From the NCBI RefSeq assembly GCF_014898055.3, contig NW_023603184.1:117170615-117234614 (forward strand): DNA of 64,000 nucleotides, given 5' to 3'. A program made the position numbers and the translations under genes. This stretch comes from Talpa occidentalis (taxonomy: Eukaryota; Chordata; Mammalia; Eulipotyphla; Talpidae). Of the stretch, positions 1-10,447 are shown piece by piece (positions within the stretch are counted from its first letter, which is position 1; every line of letters starts with the position of its first letter). The notes below the pieces were generated by a model. It was not told the origin of the DNA and searched no databases. It saw only the letters and a program-made list of their open reading frames with translations.

Positions 1-655
1 AAGCTATAGTCAGTAGGTTAGGAGGACAGATAATAACCTGCATTTTGGAGTAGCATCTGAAAGGGCTAGATTTACTCTAGTTGTTATCTACTCTAGCTGA
101 TATGTATTTTAGTGCATTTTCTCAAACTGTTCTCTAAAAACTATTTTTATCACCTTGAGTAGAATATGGTTTATAGTCTTGTGGGACTGAGCCCTTAACC
201 TGTGCAATCTAACTTCTATCCCCAAGCATTTAGTGTCAGAATTGATTTGAATGGGACATCCAGCTGGTGTCTGAACATTGTTTGCTAGTGATGGGTGGGG
301 AACCACCTGCCCCTTCCCTCACCAGCATTGGTAATTGGTGATCAGAATAATTAACATCTCATCAGTTCCAAAAATCCTCTTCTACATAATCAACCCCTAA
401 CCCTGCTTTATTTATTGTTTATTGAAGTTTTAAACGTATTTTCAAGTTTCAGACTGCTTACTATTCACATCTGAAACATCCTTCTCTATTCCTAAGTTTC
501 TAAAGATCTATTTTGACTCTGAATTCAACCCAAGCAATTAGAAAAGTATATGGTACTGTGGGTTAAGGAAGTTAAATTTCATTCAGATCCTTTTTCCTAT
601 GTCAGCTCTGGTCCAAGGAGTTTCAAAAGTGCTCTATCCCTTCTAGAATCAGTTA
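1..655. other. Unannotated AT-rich sequence
   Basis: I see no gene, RNA or repeat I can name here. The longest open frame on either strand is about 65 codons and lacks splice-site or domain support. Treated as intergenic or intronic background. Confidence 0.4.
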
Positions 656-659
656 CCAC

Positions 660-875
660 TGAATTGCAAACCTTGGAGTAGGTCTACACACACTTCCAGT
701 TTTAGCACCCAAAATAATTCTGTGGGGCAGGTATTATCATCCCTACTTACACATGTGAAATTGTAAAAGTTCAAGGTCTTGCTTAAAGGCACACAAGGCA
801 AACAAGATAGGGTTTGTAAACAGGTCCCCTGGAATCCTGAACTGAGGCTCTTCTCACTGTCCAGCAGTCTTTTGT
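660..875 (-). repeat. MIR-type SINE relic
   Basis: The stretch follows the reverse complement of the MIR core: a 'ggcaggtattatcatccctactta' type block, then a 'aaggtcttgcttaaaggcacacaag' type block and a loose 'gaactgaggctcttctcac' end. MIR is an ancient tRNA-derived SINE shared by mammals. This copy is heavily diverged. Short frames over it on both strands are chance. Confidence 0.5.
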
Positions 876-974
876 GCCTCTGTTCTGATCTGATTGGTTC
901 ATTTTTCATTCTAACAGTATGCATTGTTTTAATCACCTGTATTATTTACTGTGTGTGCCACTTATTGGCATGTT

Positions 975-1140
975 AATCTTTCTATCATAGATTTGTGCTT
1001 GTATCATTAAATTATGTCCTGTTTCACATCAAACTATAACTTCTTTGATAGAGATAATGTTTATTTATTTTCAAATAGTGTCAATTCTGATGCTTTGCAC
1101 ACAGTGCATGCTTAAGCAATGGCTTTTGCTGAGTATAAAT
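975..1140 (+). repeat. L2-type LINE 3' end relic
   Basis: The order of blocks resembles the L2 3' end: a phrase like 'cttctttgatagagataatgtttatttatt' followed by 'gatgctttgcacacagtgcatgcttaagcaa'. In L2 these correspond to the 'gagggcagggactgtgtct' and 'gcctggcacatagtaggcgctcaataaa' blocks. The match is diffuse and from memory of the family. Confidence 0.35.
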
Positions 1141-1224
1141 GTTAAATTAAGCATTTATGTGAAAGAAAAGTGAATGCAGATATATAAATGTACTTAAATA
1201 ATACACATATGCATAATGCACATA

Positions 1225-1290
1225 TATGTGTATAAATCTATCATCTATTTTCTGTCTCTCTATCTCTCTATCTATCATCTATCTATCTAG
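1225..1290. repeat. TCTA/TCTC microsatellite
   Basis: Imperfect tetranucleotide tract of TATC and TCTC units, directly visible. Likely length-variable. Confidence 0.75.
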
Positions 1291-1980
1291 TGGATCCAGC
1301 ACAGAAGAACTTTATTATTACAGGGTAAGAAAAAATATTAAATTGTATTTTATAATTTCTCTACTCTAGTTTTTACACTTAAAAAAGTACACTTGCATGT
1401 TGAATTTTTATTCTTGTTATATTATTTCATACTTGGAGCCAAAAATAGGTGGTTACTCTGATACCATTTGAATTATCTATTTAAAGAGAAAAATGAGATC
1501 CCACCAAAGAAAGGGAATCGATGCTATGTACTTTATGATGACAGAAAGTGTTTAAAATTGTGTGAGTGGGAGTCTAGCACAGGTTGAATATTTTTTTTTA
1601 TTTAGTTTTACATTAACTTTTAATCCACAGGGGATTCATTAGATTTCTGCCACTGAATTACAGGCACATTTTAGTTTCCTTCTTTACCTACTGCTAAAAA
1701 AATGCAACTGTAGCTATTCTTAACCTTAATACTGCTTGGTTTTCCTTTAAATATTTTAAACCAAAAACTGGAATAAAAGCCCTTTTAAGATGAACCAGCT
1801 TCCAATACAAGTAAAGGTTTAACTTCCTTTCTTGTCTCTTTCTGAGAAATGAAATCTGTATTCAGGATGTAACGCTTCTTCTGAAGTGCTTGGAGAATCA
1901 GAGAAAATGGCCCATTTTCATTTTAATGAATCATGCTGGAGAATAAATTTACATGATGTTAATACTGAGACCTGGAAGAT
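1291..1980. other. Unannotated AT-rich sequence
   Basis: No gene or nameable repeat seen. Contains short poly-T and poly-A runs only. Confidence 0.35.
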
Positions 1981-1984
1981 GGTG

Positions 1985-2135
1985 TGGTATAATGTTCATA
2001 ATAAAGGATTTAGGAACCATGACAGTTCTGGGGTATGAATTCTGGTAAACCACTCATGTGTGACGTTGGATAAGTTACTTGAGCTCCCAGTTCCTCTGTA
2101 AATTGAGATGAAATGCCTGGGAGAGGCAGTGCGTT
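1985..2135 (+). repeat. MIR-type SINE relic
   Basis: Plus-strand MIR-like order: 'attctggtaaaccactcatgtgtgacgttgg' resembles the 'ctggctctgccacttactagctgtgtgaccttgg' core, followed by 'ataagttacttgagctcccagttcctctgtaaattgagatgaa', which parallels 'caagttacttaacctctctgtgcctcagtttcctcatctgtaaaatgg'. Strong block order, moderate divergence. Confidence 0.6.
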
Positions 2136-3069
2136 ACTAAAAAACCAATTGGGCTGGGCCAAAAAGAGATAAACAAGGCATCAGAGCTATACTTCCTTAT
2201 GCACCCCGGGATTTTCTAAACATGATAGAGCTTCTTTAAATGAAACTGACAGCAGATGAAAGACTTTTGTCAGAGAGATGGAAGAACAGACACCCTCTTG
2301 GACAGCCATTTGAAACAGTAAACTGGGAGGATGCGGACCTGAAACAGCAGGCTTGACTCCATTACTCTCTCAGTTGGGAAATCCTCTCTTTTGTTGTATC
2401 TATTAATTACATTAAAGAGGATTGTGAAGGGGAAATCCATATCTACAGAGAGAAGCAGGAAAAAAAAAAACGGCAAAAAATTAATTTTGGAATTTAGTCA
2501 ACAAAGTTGGGTCAGAGAAGTTTAGTATGCAGATGTGCAAATCTGATCACAAAGGTCTTAAGAGAGGACTTTTACCATCATCTTATGGTGTGGGCTCATC
2601 AGCCTATTAGCACTCCAGATAGGTCTGCATTTCAAAGGATTTATTCATATGGACCAAATCCATTTCCCAAATGCTAGGCAGTTACTTTAAAATGGTTTCT
2701 GTGATCTTTAGAAGATTGTTTTATTTTTCTGTGTCAATTCTCTCAGTAGGAAAACAGACTGTACTAAATTCCTCAAGTCATGGCAAAAATCGAAGGAGTT
2801 AATTGACATATGAATTTCATTATTTTGGTTCAATCTGACCTTTGGTCAATTTAAGCCATCAGAAAATATCAGAAAATAAAAAGGTTTGATTTAACAAAGA
2901 GTTGATTATAGCATTTATTGATATCTCTCCTCTATGAAATTTTTGCACATCTGGTTAATTTTTGGTTTGTTTTTGCCTTCATAATTGTTATGTAATACCA
3001 GTTTGCTGAAGAGTATAAAGGAACATATAAAAGTGCTTTTTTTTCCCTTAAAAAAATATATATAAGTGA
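2136..3069. other. Unannotated sequence before the first SINE
   Basis: No gene or recognised repeat. A 68-codon minus-strand frame near 2270-2476 is rich in Phe and Leu because it crosses A-rich DNA, and has no other support. Confidence 0.35.
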
Positions 3070-3322
3070 GGGCCTCCCCTGGTGGCGCAGAGGTTGAGTG
3101 CTGGGTTGGGAAGCTGCCCGCAGCCTCTGCAGTGCTGGTTCGATCCTTGGCCTCCGGAGAGGGTCCCACACGGCACACAGAACTCTCCTGCCGCCCGCTG
3201 CTCCCCTCAGCAGTGTATTTTGTCAGTCTGCCTGTTCTGTTCCTGGCTCTGGTGAATTCTCTCACCCTCCTGCGCTTCTGACTGTACCCAGTGCTTATAT
3301 AAGTGAATAAATAAATCTTTAA
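3070..3322 (+). mobile_element. tRNA-derived SINE, young type
   Basis: Head 'gggcctcccctggtggcgca' with an A-box-like 'tggcgcagaggttgagtgc' and a B-box-like 'ggttcgatcc' about 40 bases downstream, the hallmark of a Pol III promoter from a tRNA. The body (ctctcctgccgcccgctgctcc, cagcagtgta, gaattctctcaccctcc) and the 'ataaataaatcttt' tail are shared by about twenty copies in the window. The tail runs into an AT-repeat. Several apparent ORFs over this interval are SINE translations, not genes. Confidence 0.9.
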
Positions 3323-3356
3323 ATATATATATATAAATATATATTATATATATGGG
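3321..3356. repeat. AT-rich simple repeat at SINE tail
   Basis: A (TA)n-like run with inserted A triplets immediately follows the SINE tail, probably grown from the A-rich tail by slippage. Confidence 0.7.
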
Positions 3357-3609
3357 AAGGTAACTCTGATAATCTTGCAATTTATCCTGTTTTTTGGGGG
3401 GGGGCCTGGGAAGGATAACCTTTTGACAAGATTTTGTCTCACATTAAGGTTAATGTGGTCTGATTTCAAATTACCAGTGAAAGAAATTGCTTACAATTTG
3501 GTTGCTAATGAAATACCCATATAGCAATTCTTGTCTTTTTAGTAGTACATGGTCTGTGGTCTATAGCATGTGTCACATTGGTAGTACTCTAAAAAAGAAA
3601 AGGTCGGCT

Positions 3610-3730
3610 AGCCAAAAGATGAGGTAGTGTTTATGGATTATATTTGGGTTATGCAAAAGAATGAAGCTTGTCTACTACCTCACACCATGCACAAAAACCA
3701 AATCAAAATGAATTAAAGAACTAGACATAA
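3610..3730 (+). mobile_element. L1 ORF2 3' fragment, part 1
   Basis: 'tactacctcacaccatgcac' followed by 'aaaaccaaatcaaaatgaat' is the well-known L1 ORF2 C-terminal coding stretch. It stops at the SINE at 3731 and resumes at about 4586 after a repeated 'aagaactagacataag', so the SINE split a single L1 fragment. The left boundary is approximate. The element is 5' truncated and dead. Confidence 0.8.
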
Positions 3731-3892
3731 GGGCCTCCCCGGTGGCACAGCGGTTGAGCGCTGGGTTGCTAAGCTGTCTGCAGCCTCTGCAGTGCCGGTT
3801 CGATCCCCTGCTGCTCCCAGGCCACTGGAGGAGGGCCCCACATGGCCTGCAGACCTCTCCTGCCGCCCGCTGCTCCCCTCAGCAGTGTGCTT
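3731..3892 (+). mobile_element. SINE, young type, 5' half (split by a provirus fragment)
   Basis: Standard SINE head with A-box-like and B-box-like motifs, running through 'ctgccgcccgctgctcccct' and 'cagcagtgtgctt', where it breaks off. The rest of the same SINE begins near 4452. The target duplication of the whole SINE is 'aagaactagacataag', seen just before 3731 and again at 4585-4600, so this was one insertion into L1 that was later opened by retroviral DNA. Confidence 0.9.
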
Positions 3893-4295
3893 GACTTATG
3901 AATACTCTACTACAGACACACGCAAAAGGGTTAATAAAAGGTTTATTTACAAGAGAAAAAGAAATAAGGAAAATGTACAACTCAGGGAGAAAATAGGGAA
4001 ATAAAGTCTTTAATGCGTCCTACCCGATCCGACGACCTAGAAACCCAAAGTCACTCTCAGAGCTGGCCGGACGCTGCGAGCTGGCCAAGAGCCAAAAATG
4101 GGGGATCCCCAAAGCCCACGTGTCTGCCTTTTGTATCCACCTGGCTGCTTAACCCCACCCTCAGGTCCCAGCCACCTTCCCTTTGGTGGTGATGGGATTT
4201 GGAGTTCCCAGTGTCTTTGGCTTTGACCTGGGGTGGGGGTGGAGTCCACAAAGCCTGTATGGAATTTGCTTTGGGACATCCTTTCCCCCCTAACA
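3893..4295 (-). mobile_element. Partial 3' LTR of a gammaretrovirus-like provirus
   Basis: About 403 bp matching the solo LTR at 11807-12276 in reverse complement, at an estimated 97% identity by eye. The U3 edge (TGTTAGG on the minus strand) is at 4295. The U5 end is missing: the last roughly 68 bp of the full LTR are absent and the copy stops 30-40 bases past the AATAAA signal. Frames of 80-90 codons over it also appear over the sister LTR and reflect shared sequence, not a gene. It is an endogenous relic with no coding capacity. Confidence 0.88.
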
Positions 4296-4451
4296 ATTCC
4301 CCCCTTTCACTTTTTGCCACCATTTCCATGGTGATGAAGATCGAATATATGGAGGTTGGGATGCAGTCTTAGATGAACATTTTTTCAGGTTCCAGTGTGA
4401 AAGAAAACCAGTCTCTCCAGGTATTTGTCCATTGTGGAAAGCAAAAGTTCT
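4296..4451 (-). mobile_element. Proviral internal 3' end with polypurine tract
   Basis: Reading the minus strand, a purine run (AAAAGTGAAAGGGGGGAAT) at about 4296-4314 abuts the LTR edge. That is the position and character of a retroviral polypurine tract, the plus-strand DNA primer. About 135 bp more of non-LTR sequence lies before the SINE resumes. It is the only internal retroviral sequence in the window. No env, pol or gag frame is present; the rest of the provirus is missing. Confidence 0.7.
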
Positions 4452-4584
4452 CTACTCGTCCTTCTGCCTGCTCTGCTCCCCGCTGTGGCTCTGGTGAATT
4501 CTCTCACCCTCCCGCGCTTCTGACTGTACCCAGTGCTTGTATAAATAAATAAAATAAATAAATAAATAAATCTTTAAAAAAAAA
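4452..4584 (+). mobile_element. SINE, young type, 3' half
   Basis: Resumes the SINE at 'gtccttctgcctgctctgct', continues through 'gaattctctcaccctcccgc' and ends in an extended ATAA array plus 'tctttaaaaa'. Followed directly by the second copy of the target duplication 'aagaactagacataag'. Confidence 0.9.
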
Positions 4585-4950
4585 AGAACTAGACATAAGA
4601 TCTGAAACCATAAAATATACAGAAGGAAATGTAGGCAAAATACTAATAGGAAATATAGGCAAAATGACATACACCTTAGTAATATCTTTAAAGACACATC
4701 ACCCAAAGCAGTGATAGTGAAGGCAAAGATAAACAGCTGGGACTACATCAAATTAAAGAGCTTCTGCACAGCAAAAGAGACAGTAACCAAAACAAAGAGA
4801 CACCCACCGATTGGGAGAAAATTTTTCACACAACACTAATGATAAAAGGACTGATGACAAAAATCTACAAAAAGCTGATGAGACTCAACAAAAACAAAGT
4901 AAATAATCCAGTCAAAAAATGGGCAGAAGAGCTAAAAAGAAACTTCTCCA
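4585..4950 (+). mobile_element. L1 ORF2 3' fragment, part 2
   Basis: Continues the interrupted L1. Recognisable ORF2 phrases include 'tgggactacatcaaattaaa' and 'cagcaaaagagacagtaacc', then a frame from about 4839 encoding a lysine-rich stretch ending NNPVKKWAEELKRNFS, typical of the L1 ORF2 C-terminal region. The frame then runs into the next SINE and ends there. Confidence 0.88.
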
Positions 4951-5248
4951 GGGCCTTCCCAGTGGCACAGCGGTTGAATACTGCGCTGCGAAACTGTCTG
5001 CAGCCTCTTCAGCTCCGATTCAATTCCCCGCAGGCCAGTGAGAACCCTACATGGTGCTGCAGAACTCTCCTGCCGCGCCCGCTGCTCCCCTCAGCAGTGT
5101 ACTTCGTCAGTCTGCCTGTTCTGCTCCCCGCTCTGGCTCTGGTGAATTCTCTCACCCTCCCGTGCTTCTGACCTGTACCCCAGTTCTTGTATAAAATAAA
5201 TAAATAAATCTTAAAAAAAAAAACCTTCTTAAATAAAAAAAAAAAAAG
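4951..5248 (+). mobile_element. SINE, intermediate type, inserted in L1
   Basis: Head 'gggccttcccagtggcacag', B-box-like 'gattcaattcccc', standard body and an ATAAATAAATAAATC tail. The A-rich tail is unusually long and interrupted. Target duplication 'agaaacttctcca' precedes the element and recurs at about 5250-5264. Confidence 0.9.
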
Positions 5249-5320
5249 AAAGAAACTTCTCCAAAGAGGAAATGCAAATGGCCAACAGGCATATGAAAAA
5301 TGTCCCCATTAAAGATCAAA
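5249..5320 (+). mobile_element. L1 ORF2 3' fragment, part 3
   Basis: 'agaggaaatgcaaatggcca' and 'acaggcatatgaaaaatg' follow the SINE and continue the L1 ORF2 phrase interrupted at 4950. The match fades after about 5320. Confidence 0.75.
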
Positions 5321-7000
5321 CTTTATGATCTATCTACATTGTGGTAGGTGACAAATTAATAATTAGACATATCTCCTACCAAAGGACAAGCAATTTTAAG
5401 TTCACATATCTTGTTTTCTTTGTGGAATATTTCTCTTATTGTGTTTGGTCTATATGCAACCTCTAAAGACATATGAAATATATCTGTTAGAAAACACTGC
5501 TGTAATTTATTACCTATTTGTTACACATGGCAGAAAATATTTTAAAACCAATTTTCTTTTTTAATATAACATATGTATATATAATAAAATTAGGTATTTT
5601 CTATATTGGACTTTGAAAAGAAAGGAAAAAACATCATTTTTTGACAATGAAGAATATTTCATGTTATACATAAAACTAATTCTCAGTCCTCGAACTCAGA
5701 GAGATATTTATACCTTACTCTGGGAAGGAACTCTAGGGGAAAATCCAGTTAATTAGTCAATAAGGAGGACTTTTCCTGTTCGTGGGAAAAATATACAGTA
5801 ATTCATTAAACAATTTCCCAACTTTGCAAAGTATTTAATCCCCAGTCATGATGGCGCCAAGGAAGTATATGTACTTCCAGAGAGAAAACAGCCAACAATT
5901 CTATTCAATAAAGTGGTCAAGGTTATGGAAGATGACAGAGAAAGGCAATATCCAGACAAAAAAGGAGTGAATCTGAGGAATAAAGAGTTTTTCCAAAGTG
6001 TGAGGGTTCTACTTTCAGTGCCCCGGCACTAACTGGAGGACAAGTCACCTTAGGGTTAGTATGCAGCTGCAGGAATCACTTGAGGGGCTAGAGTTTAGAG
6101 ACAGCTCATCAAATCTTTGTTTGTTTAATAAACCTAAGGCATAGTGCCAAATTGGTTAAATGTACCATGTCTGTGTTCACTCAAGCATGTCACCACAGTG
6201 AAATTAAAAAAAATGAAGAGAACTGATCCGTTATAACTAGATGCAATGGAAGAGACTAAAGATTATATTAGAGACTTGTCTATGTATAGCGTACTATATG
6301 TGCGATAACAACAAATCTGTACCTGAGGAAGTTCTTTATATCATTTCTGATAGAATCAGATTTCTGTACTGTCTGTTAACATCCTCTGTTAATATCTTTA
6401 TTAGTAAAACCATATTTTAAATAATTATTTTTCTACATCATTATATTTCAACTGTATACTTGGATGCAAAAGAAAAAAATAGCTTTCTTATTATACCCAA
6501 ACTAAACTTATTTCTAAAGAAATACATGCTGCAAGCAATACTTACTACAATCAGCTCCTGTTCCTCACCTTGAGCCAAACATTGATTTAGAAAGACAAAT
6601 TCCTTCCAGCCTGGCTCATGTTTCTGTAGCTACCTGATTCATTGAGGATACGCAGTGTTCCTGTGTTGGAGTTTTCTGTCTGTAGCTCAACAGCAAGAAA
6701 ACATTTGAGACTCTGTGAGCAATATAGATTTTGGAAGTTCAGTTCCTTCCATCACTTCCAGAAACTTTCCATGAGGTCAAAGTAACCCCCCCTTCCCCCC
6801 ATTTTTCATTGTTTAATCTTTTAACAAATACTATTTCTTTTGCTAAAAAATTGGTTTTCTTTCTTCTGCTATCTCTAATGTCCAAAGCCCATTACCACAT
6901 TTCAAATACCACCCTTGAATCTTTGTCTTCTGAAATCTGAAGTACTTTGCCCCTAACTTGGGCCTAATCCAGTTTGTCCTGATCATAGGGTTAATGATGT
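5321..7000. other. Unannotated AT-rich sequence
   Basis: No coding or named repeat signal I can defend. Contains a T/A-rich stretch at 5560-5600 and a C-run near 6786. A 69-codon frame at 6731-6940 lacks domains or splice support. Confidence 0.35.
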
Positions 7001-7004
7001 TCTC

Positions 7005-7110
7005 CATGAACTCTTTGAGAGTAGATCTGTGTCTAATTTATATTTGTATCTCTTAAATTTCTTATGATGCTAAACAATTAGTGGATATTTGTTTAATAAT
7101 CACATATATG
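7005..7110 (+). repeat. L2-type LINE 3' end relic
   Basis: 'gaactctttgagagtagatc' then 'tgtgtctaatttatatttgt' parallels the L2 3' end block 'gagctccttgagggcagggactgtgtctta', and 'gtggatatttgtttaataat' parallels the terminal 'ataaatatttgttgaa'. Confidence 0.5.
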
Positions 7111-7715
7111 GAAAATTGAGACAAAAGTGACATTTGGGGATAGAATAGCTAATTGCTCCAATTCTTCATTGAATATAGGATATCTAGACAAAACTCTTGC
7201 TCCCTGGATACCAGCACAGTCTTTCCTAACCTCCTTTCCATTTCTTTATAAATCCCCCTAGGCGAGGGGAGGATAAGGCCTTCTCTTCCCACCCCCTCTG
7301 GTCCTTCTTCTTCCTGCTTGCCCTAGTTACTTTAATAGAGGAATTAGGTCAGCAGCCTAGGGACCAACAATCTCAGTTTTTAATCTCCCTAAGGCCAGGA
7401 TGACTGAATATTGGTCTCTAAGTGGCAAATAATTCTGCTCTTGAAGTCCTTGCTAATTCCAAAGACTGTAATCTAAAAGAGACCCTCCTCTCTCTTTTGC
7501 GGTGAGTCTTAAAGTCAGCACTCGAGTGCCAGGGTAAAACTCTTGGAGACTTCTTCGATAATCCCCTTGTCTTTCTCCAAATCCACATTGCCCTGACCAT
7601 TTTTTTCCCCCCTCACAGAACAGCATCTGTGATCTAGCTTCCCCTCTGGGTTCCCACTGCCATCACCCTGGACTAGCCTGAAGATGCCCACTGGGTGCCC
7701 AGTGCTGCTCTCAGT
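7111..7715. other. Unique sequence, locally C/T rich
   Basis: A pyrimidine-rich patch at 7200-7330 and no recognised repeat. Two overlapping minus-strand frames (60 and 67 codons) are unsupported. Confidence 0.3.
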
Positions 7716-7719
7716 CACA

Positions 7720-7890
7720 CGCCATCAGCACTGCAGACACAGGGTTGAGTTCAAAGATTCTACATCCAAGTTGTGTGAATTTTCCTCAGTTTCTGTTTCT
7801 TATCTGTAAAGTGGGGATGATGTTTACTGACAGGATTAAGCAAGAACCACTATGTAAATCAGGTGACATGCATTCTGGAACCTGGTACCT
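7720..7890 (+). repeat. MIR-type SINE relic
   Basis: 'gttgtgtgaattttcctcag' followed by 'tttctgtttcttatctgtaa' and 'agtggggatgatgtttactg' is the MIR 3' core order ('tgtgaccttgggcaagtt...cctcagtttcctcatctgtaaaatggggataa'). Confidence 0.65.
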
Positions 7891-7919
7891 GGTACCCTTT
7901 AGGTTTAAGAGGTGGTCTT

Positions 7920-8245
7920 TCCTTCTCCCTGAATAACCACATTCTTTTCCTCCTCCACACATTAATCCCTTTATCTAAAATACTTCCCTTCCTCCTTTTT
8001 CTTAATGAAATTCTATTCATCCACTAGTCAATCATGAAATTGTTCTATATCACTCCATCTCTACTGATCTGTTTCTTTTTTAATAAACATCTGTAGCATA
8101 TAAATTAGAAATGGTATATATTAGCTAGTGTTCTTTCGTGCTGTTTTATAAAATGGGACATAGTTTATGAAGTGATCTACGTGGGTCTAGCCTACTGCTA
8201 GCACATAGAAAGCAACAATAAACATTTACTGACTCAACAATTGAA
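7920..8245 (+). repeat. L2-type LINE 3' relic
   Basis: A diverged run of L2 3' blocks: 'ataatccctttatctaaaat'-like and 'tactgatctgtttctttttt'-like pieces, ending in 'ctgctagcacatagaaagca' and 'acaataaacatttactgact', which match the L2 'gcctggcacatagtaggcgctcaataaatatttgttga' terminus. Confidence 0.5.
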
Positions 8246-8459
8246 GGAAATACCTAAAGATGAAGATTGTGCATTTTTAAGTGGAGTAATGCTGAGGTTT
8301 CCCAGGATTGTTTATTACTTCTTTGGCTTGTTAATTTTAAGAGTGGCAAAAATGCACTAGCCCATTCATAAAGTTCTTTGGCATCATGACATGTCTTTAA
8401 TTTTCTGTAGTTAAATACCATCATGGCCAAATGCAGTGATATAATAAAAAGCAATCTAT

Positions 8460-9365
8460 TATCATAATAAGTTGCCAGGAGTACAATCAGTCAAAATGGC
8501 AGTTCTCTGACACCTTGCCATCCCCAGGCTCTCCCTCCGCAATGTGTGACATAAGCTAATTTACATGTTTTCTATATAAAGAAGAATCAAGGGCGTCTGA
8601 TAATTGGTGTAGGAACAGTAGGAATAGCTTTGAGATGGTAATATCAAATTTGCCCATTACATCCAGAATGCAATTCAGACATTGGCATTAGTATATTAAT
8701 TTATTACAGTGTTAACCAATTCTAAAAATGCCCATCTCCACCTTCCAAGTGCCACAGGTAGCTGAACAGCCAAACTCGTGTAAGAAATTGAATAGGGCAG
8801 GTATGATGGCCCAAGAGTCTCATTAGTTATACAAGGAGTTTTTATAGGATAAGAAAGACTTCATTGCTCTGACAAGAAGTTATTCATCTACATTTTAAAA
8901 CTGGCAAGACATTACCAATTTCATGGTTCTATTCCTGTCACTAAGCATGCCACGAACTCTAACGCTCTGTTAATGTGTTGGAAATATTACACCGGGGAGA
9001 TGGTGAAAGCAGCAAGAACGCAGCATCTGTCTCACATACTCAAGCTGCGTGCTTCTTCGCCTCCAGTCCTCTGGACATTGTTGTCAACTCTCAGTTCCCA
9101 GGGCTCCTACTCTAAGTGGTATCACACCTGCTGCACGGCTTAGAGATTCTCTGCAGCCAACTTGTGGAGCCGCATGGTAGGCTCCTGTGCATGCAGCTGT
9201 TTAATGCTTTGATGGTTGTTTAATGGCTCCTCTCAAACACCTATTCCTGAATGACAGTGTTATAAATCCAGCCTAAGCAAAATTTGCACAGCAGCAGAAA
9301 CGTGAGGAAAATCACGGAGATTATTAGGCCAGTGAGTTAGTTACTGAGTATTTAGACACAGCACA
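8460..9365. other. Repeat-free unique block of moderate GC
   Basis: About 900 bp without any recognised SINE, LINE, LTR or simple repeat, with higher GC and more CpG than its neighbours between 8940 and 9200. No supported open frame. It could be a conserved non-coding element, but the sequence alone does not show that. Confidence 0.3.
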
Positions 9366-10440
9366 CTTTCCCCCAAGTCACTAGTAAATAAATCTGCAAT
9401 TGCATAAAAGAAAAGGATAGAGTATTAGCTCTCCAAAAGAAATGGGAGAAAACATTTATTTCCTTTGCTTGTTTGCAATCTAATAAGAAGCTTATTCATG
9501 CATTTTAAATTAAACCCTTATTTTAATAGCTAAACACAAAAAGTAAACACTCAGAGAGTGGACTGTCTCTGTTACATTTGCTGGGAGAGTTTTCCGTGCT
9601 ACAGTTGGCATTCTGATTTTATTATGTCACTTTATGGGCAATAAGATTAGATTTTTTCCAAAAGCAATTTATCTGAAGGAAAATATTAATTCGGAGGTTA
9701 TTATCACAGTACTGAATTTCAATGTCATGTTCCAACTCATTAAAAACCATGAACTGTTATGCGCACTTCATGCCAAAGTATCCAAAATCTAGACTTTTAA
9801 AAGGTAGTCTTAAAAACATATGACTTGCTTTTTTACATCAGAAACTTAAATATCTAAGGTCTGGGTACTTGCCCGGGGCTTGAACCTTCGATTTTCACGT
9901 CTTACTAATTTCAATTTTTTTAAAATTTAATTTTTGGACAACATATGATTTCTTCTCTAAGGCATGGTCACTGTAATTCTCCTCCTTCTACATATTAAAG
10001 CTTAGTTACGAGAAATATTCCTTGATGTCTGGCTAAATATTTATTGCCAATGACAATTCCTATGTAATGCTTTCTCTTATTTCTGACTGAATCAGAGCAA
10101 ATAAAGTCTAATCACGATAAAGTTTGTTACTTAGGAATTCTCTTTAATATTCTCCTTCCTTTATTTGTAAAATGTAGTGCTCTTTATATTTATTTTCAAA
10201 TACATTAGTTGCTTTTATATTATCATGTGGCAATTTACGTTTACCAAAAGTCTGCCATTTAATCTTAATTAATATGACCCATGCTTAGAACAACTTTTCT
10301 TAACCATTTATATGGCTTCAAAATTCTTGGCAAATTTCCAGAAAATCCATTAGTTTCCAAAATATGAAGTATACTTTTGAATCCTCCCTGGTTCCCAAAG
10401 ATTAAAATATTTGCTAATGATTGGGGATTGGTTGGAAAAA
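9366..10440. other. Unannotated AT-rich sequence
   Basis: Nothing recognised on either strand. Confidence 0.35.
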
Positions 10441-10447
10441 AGATTTG

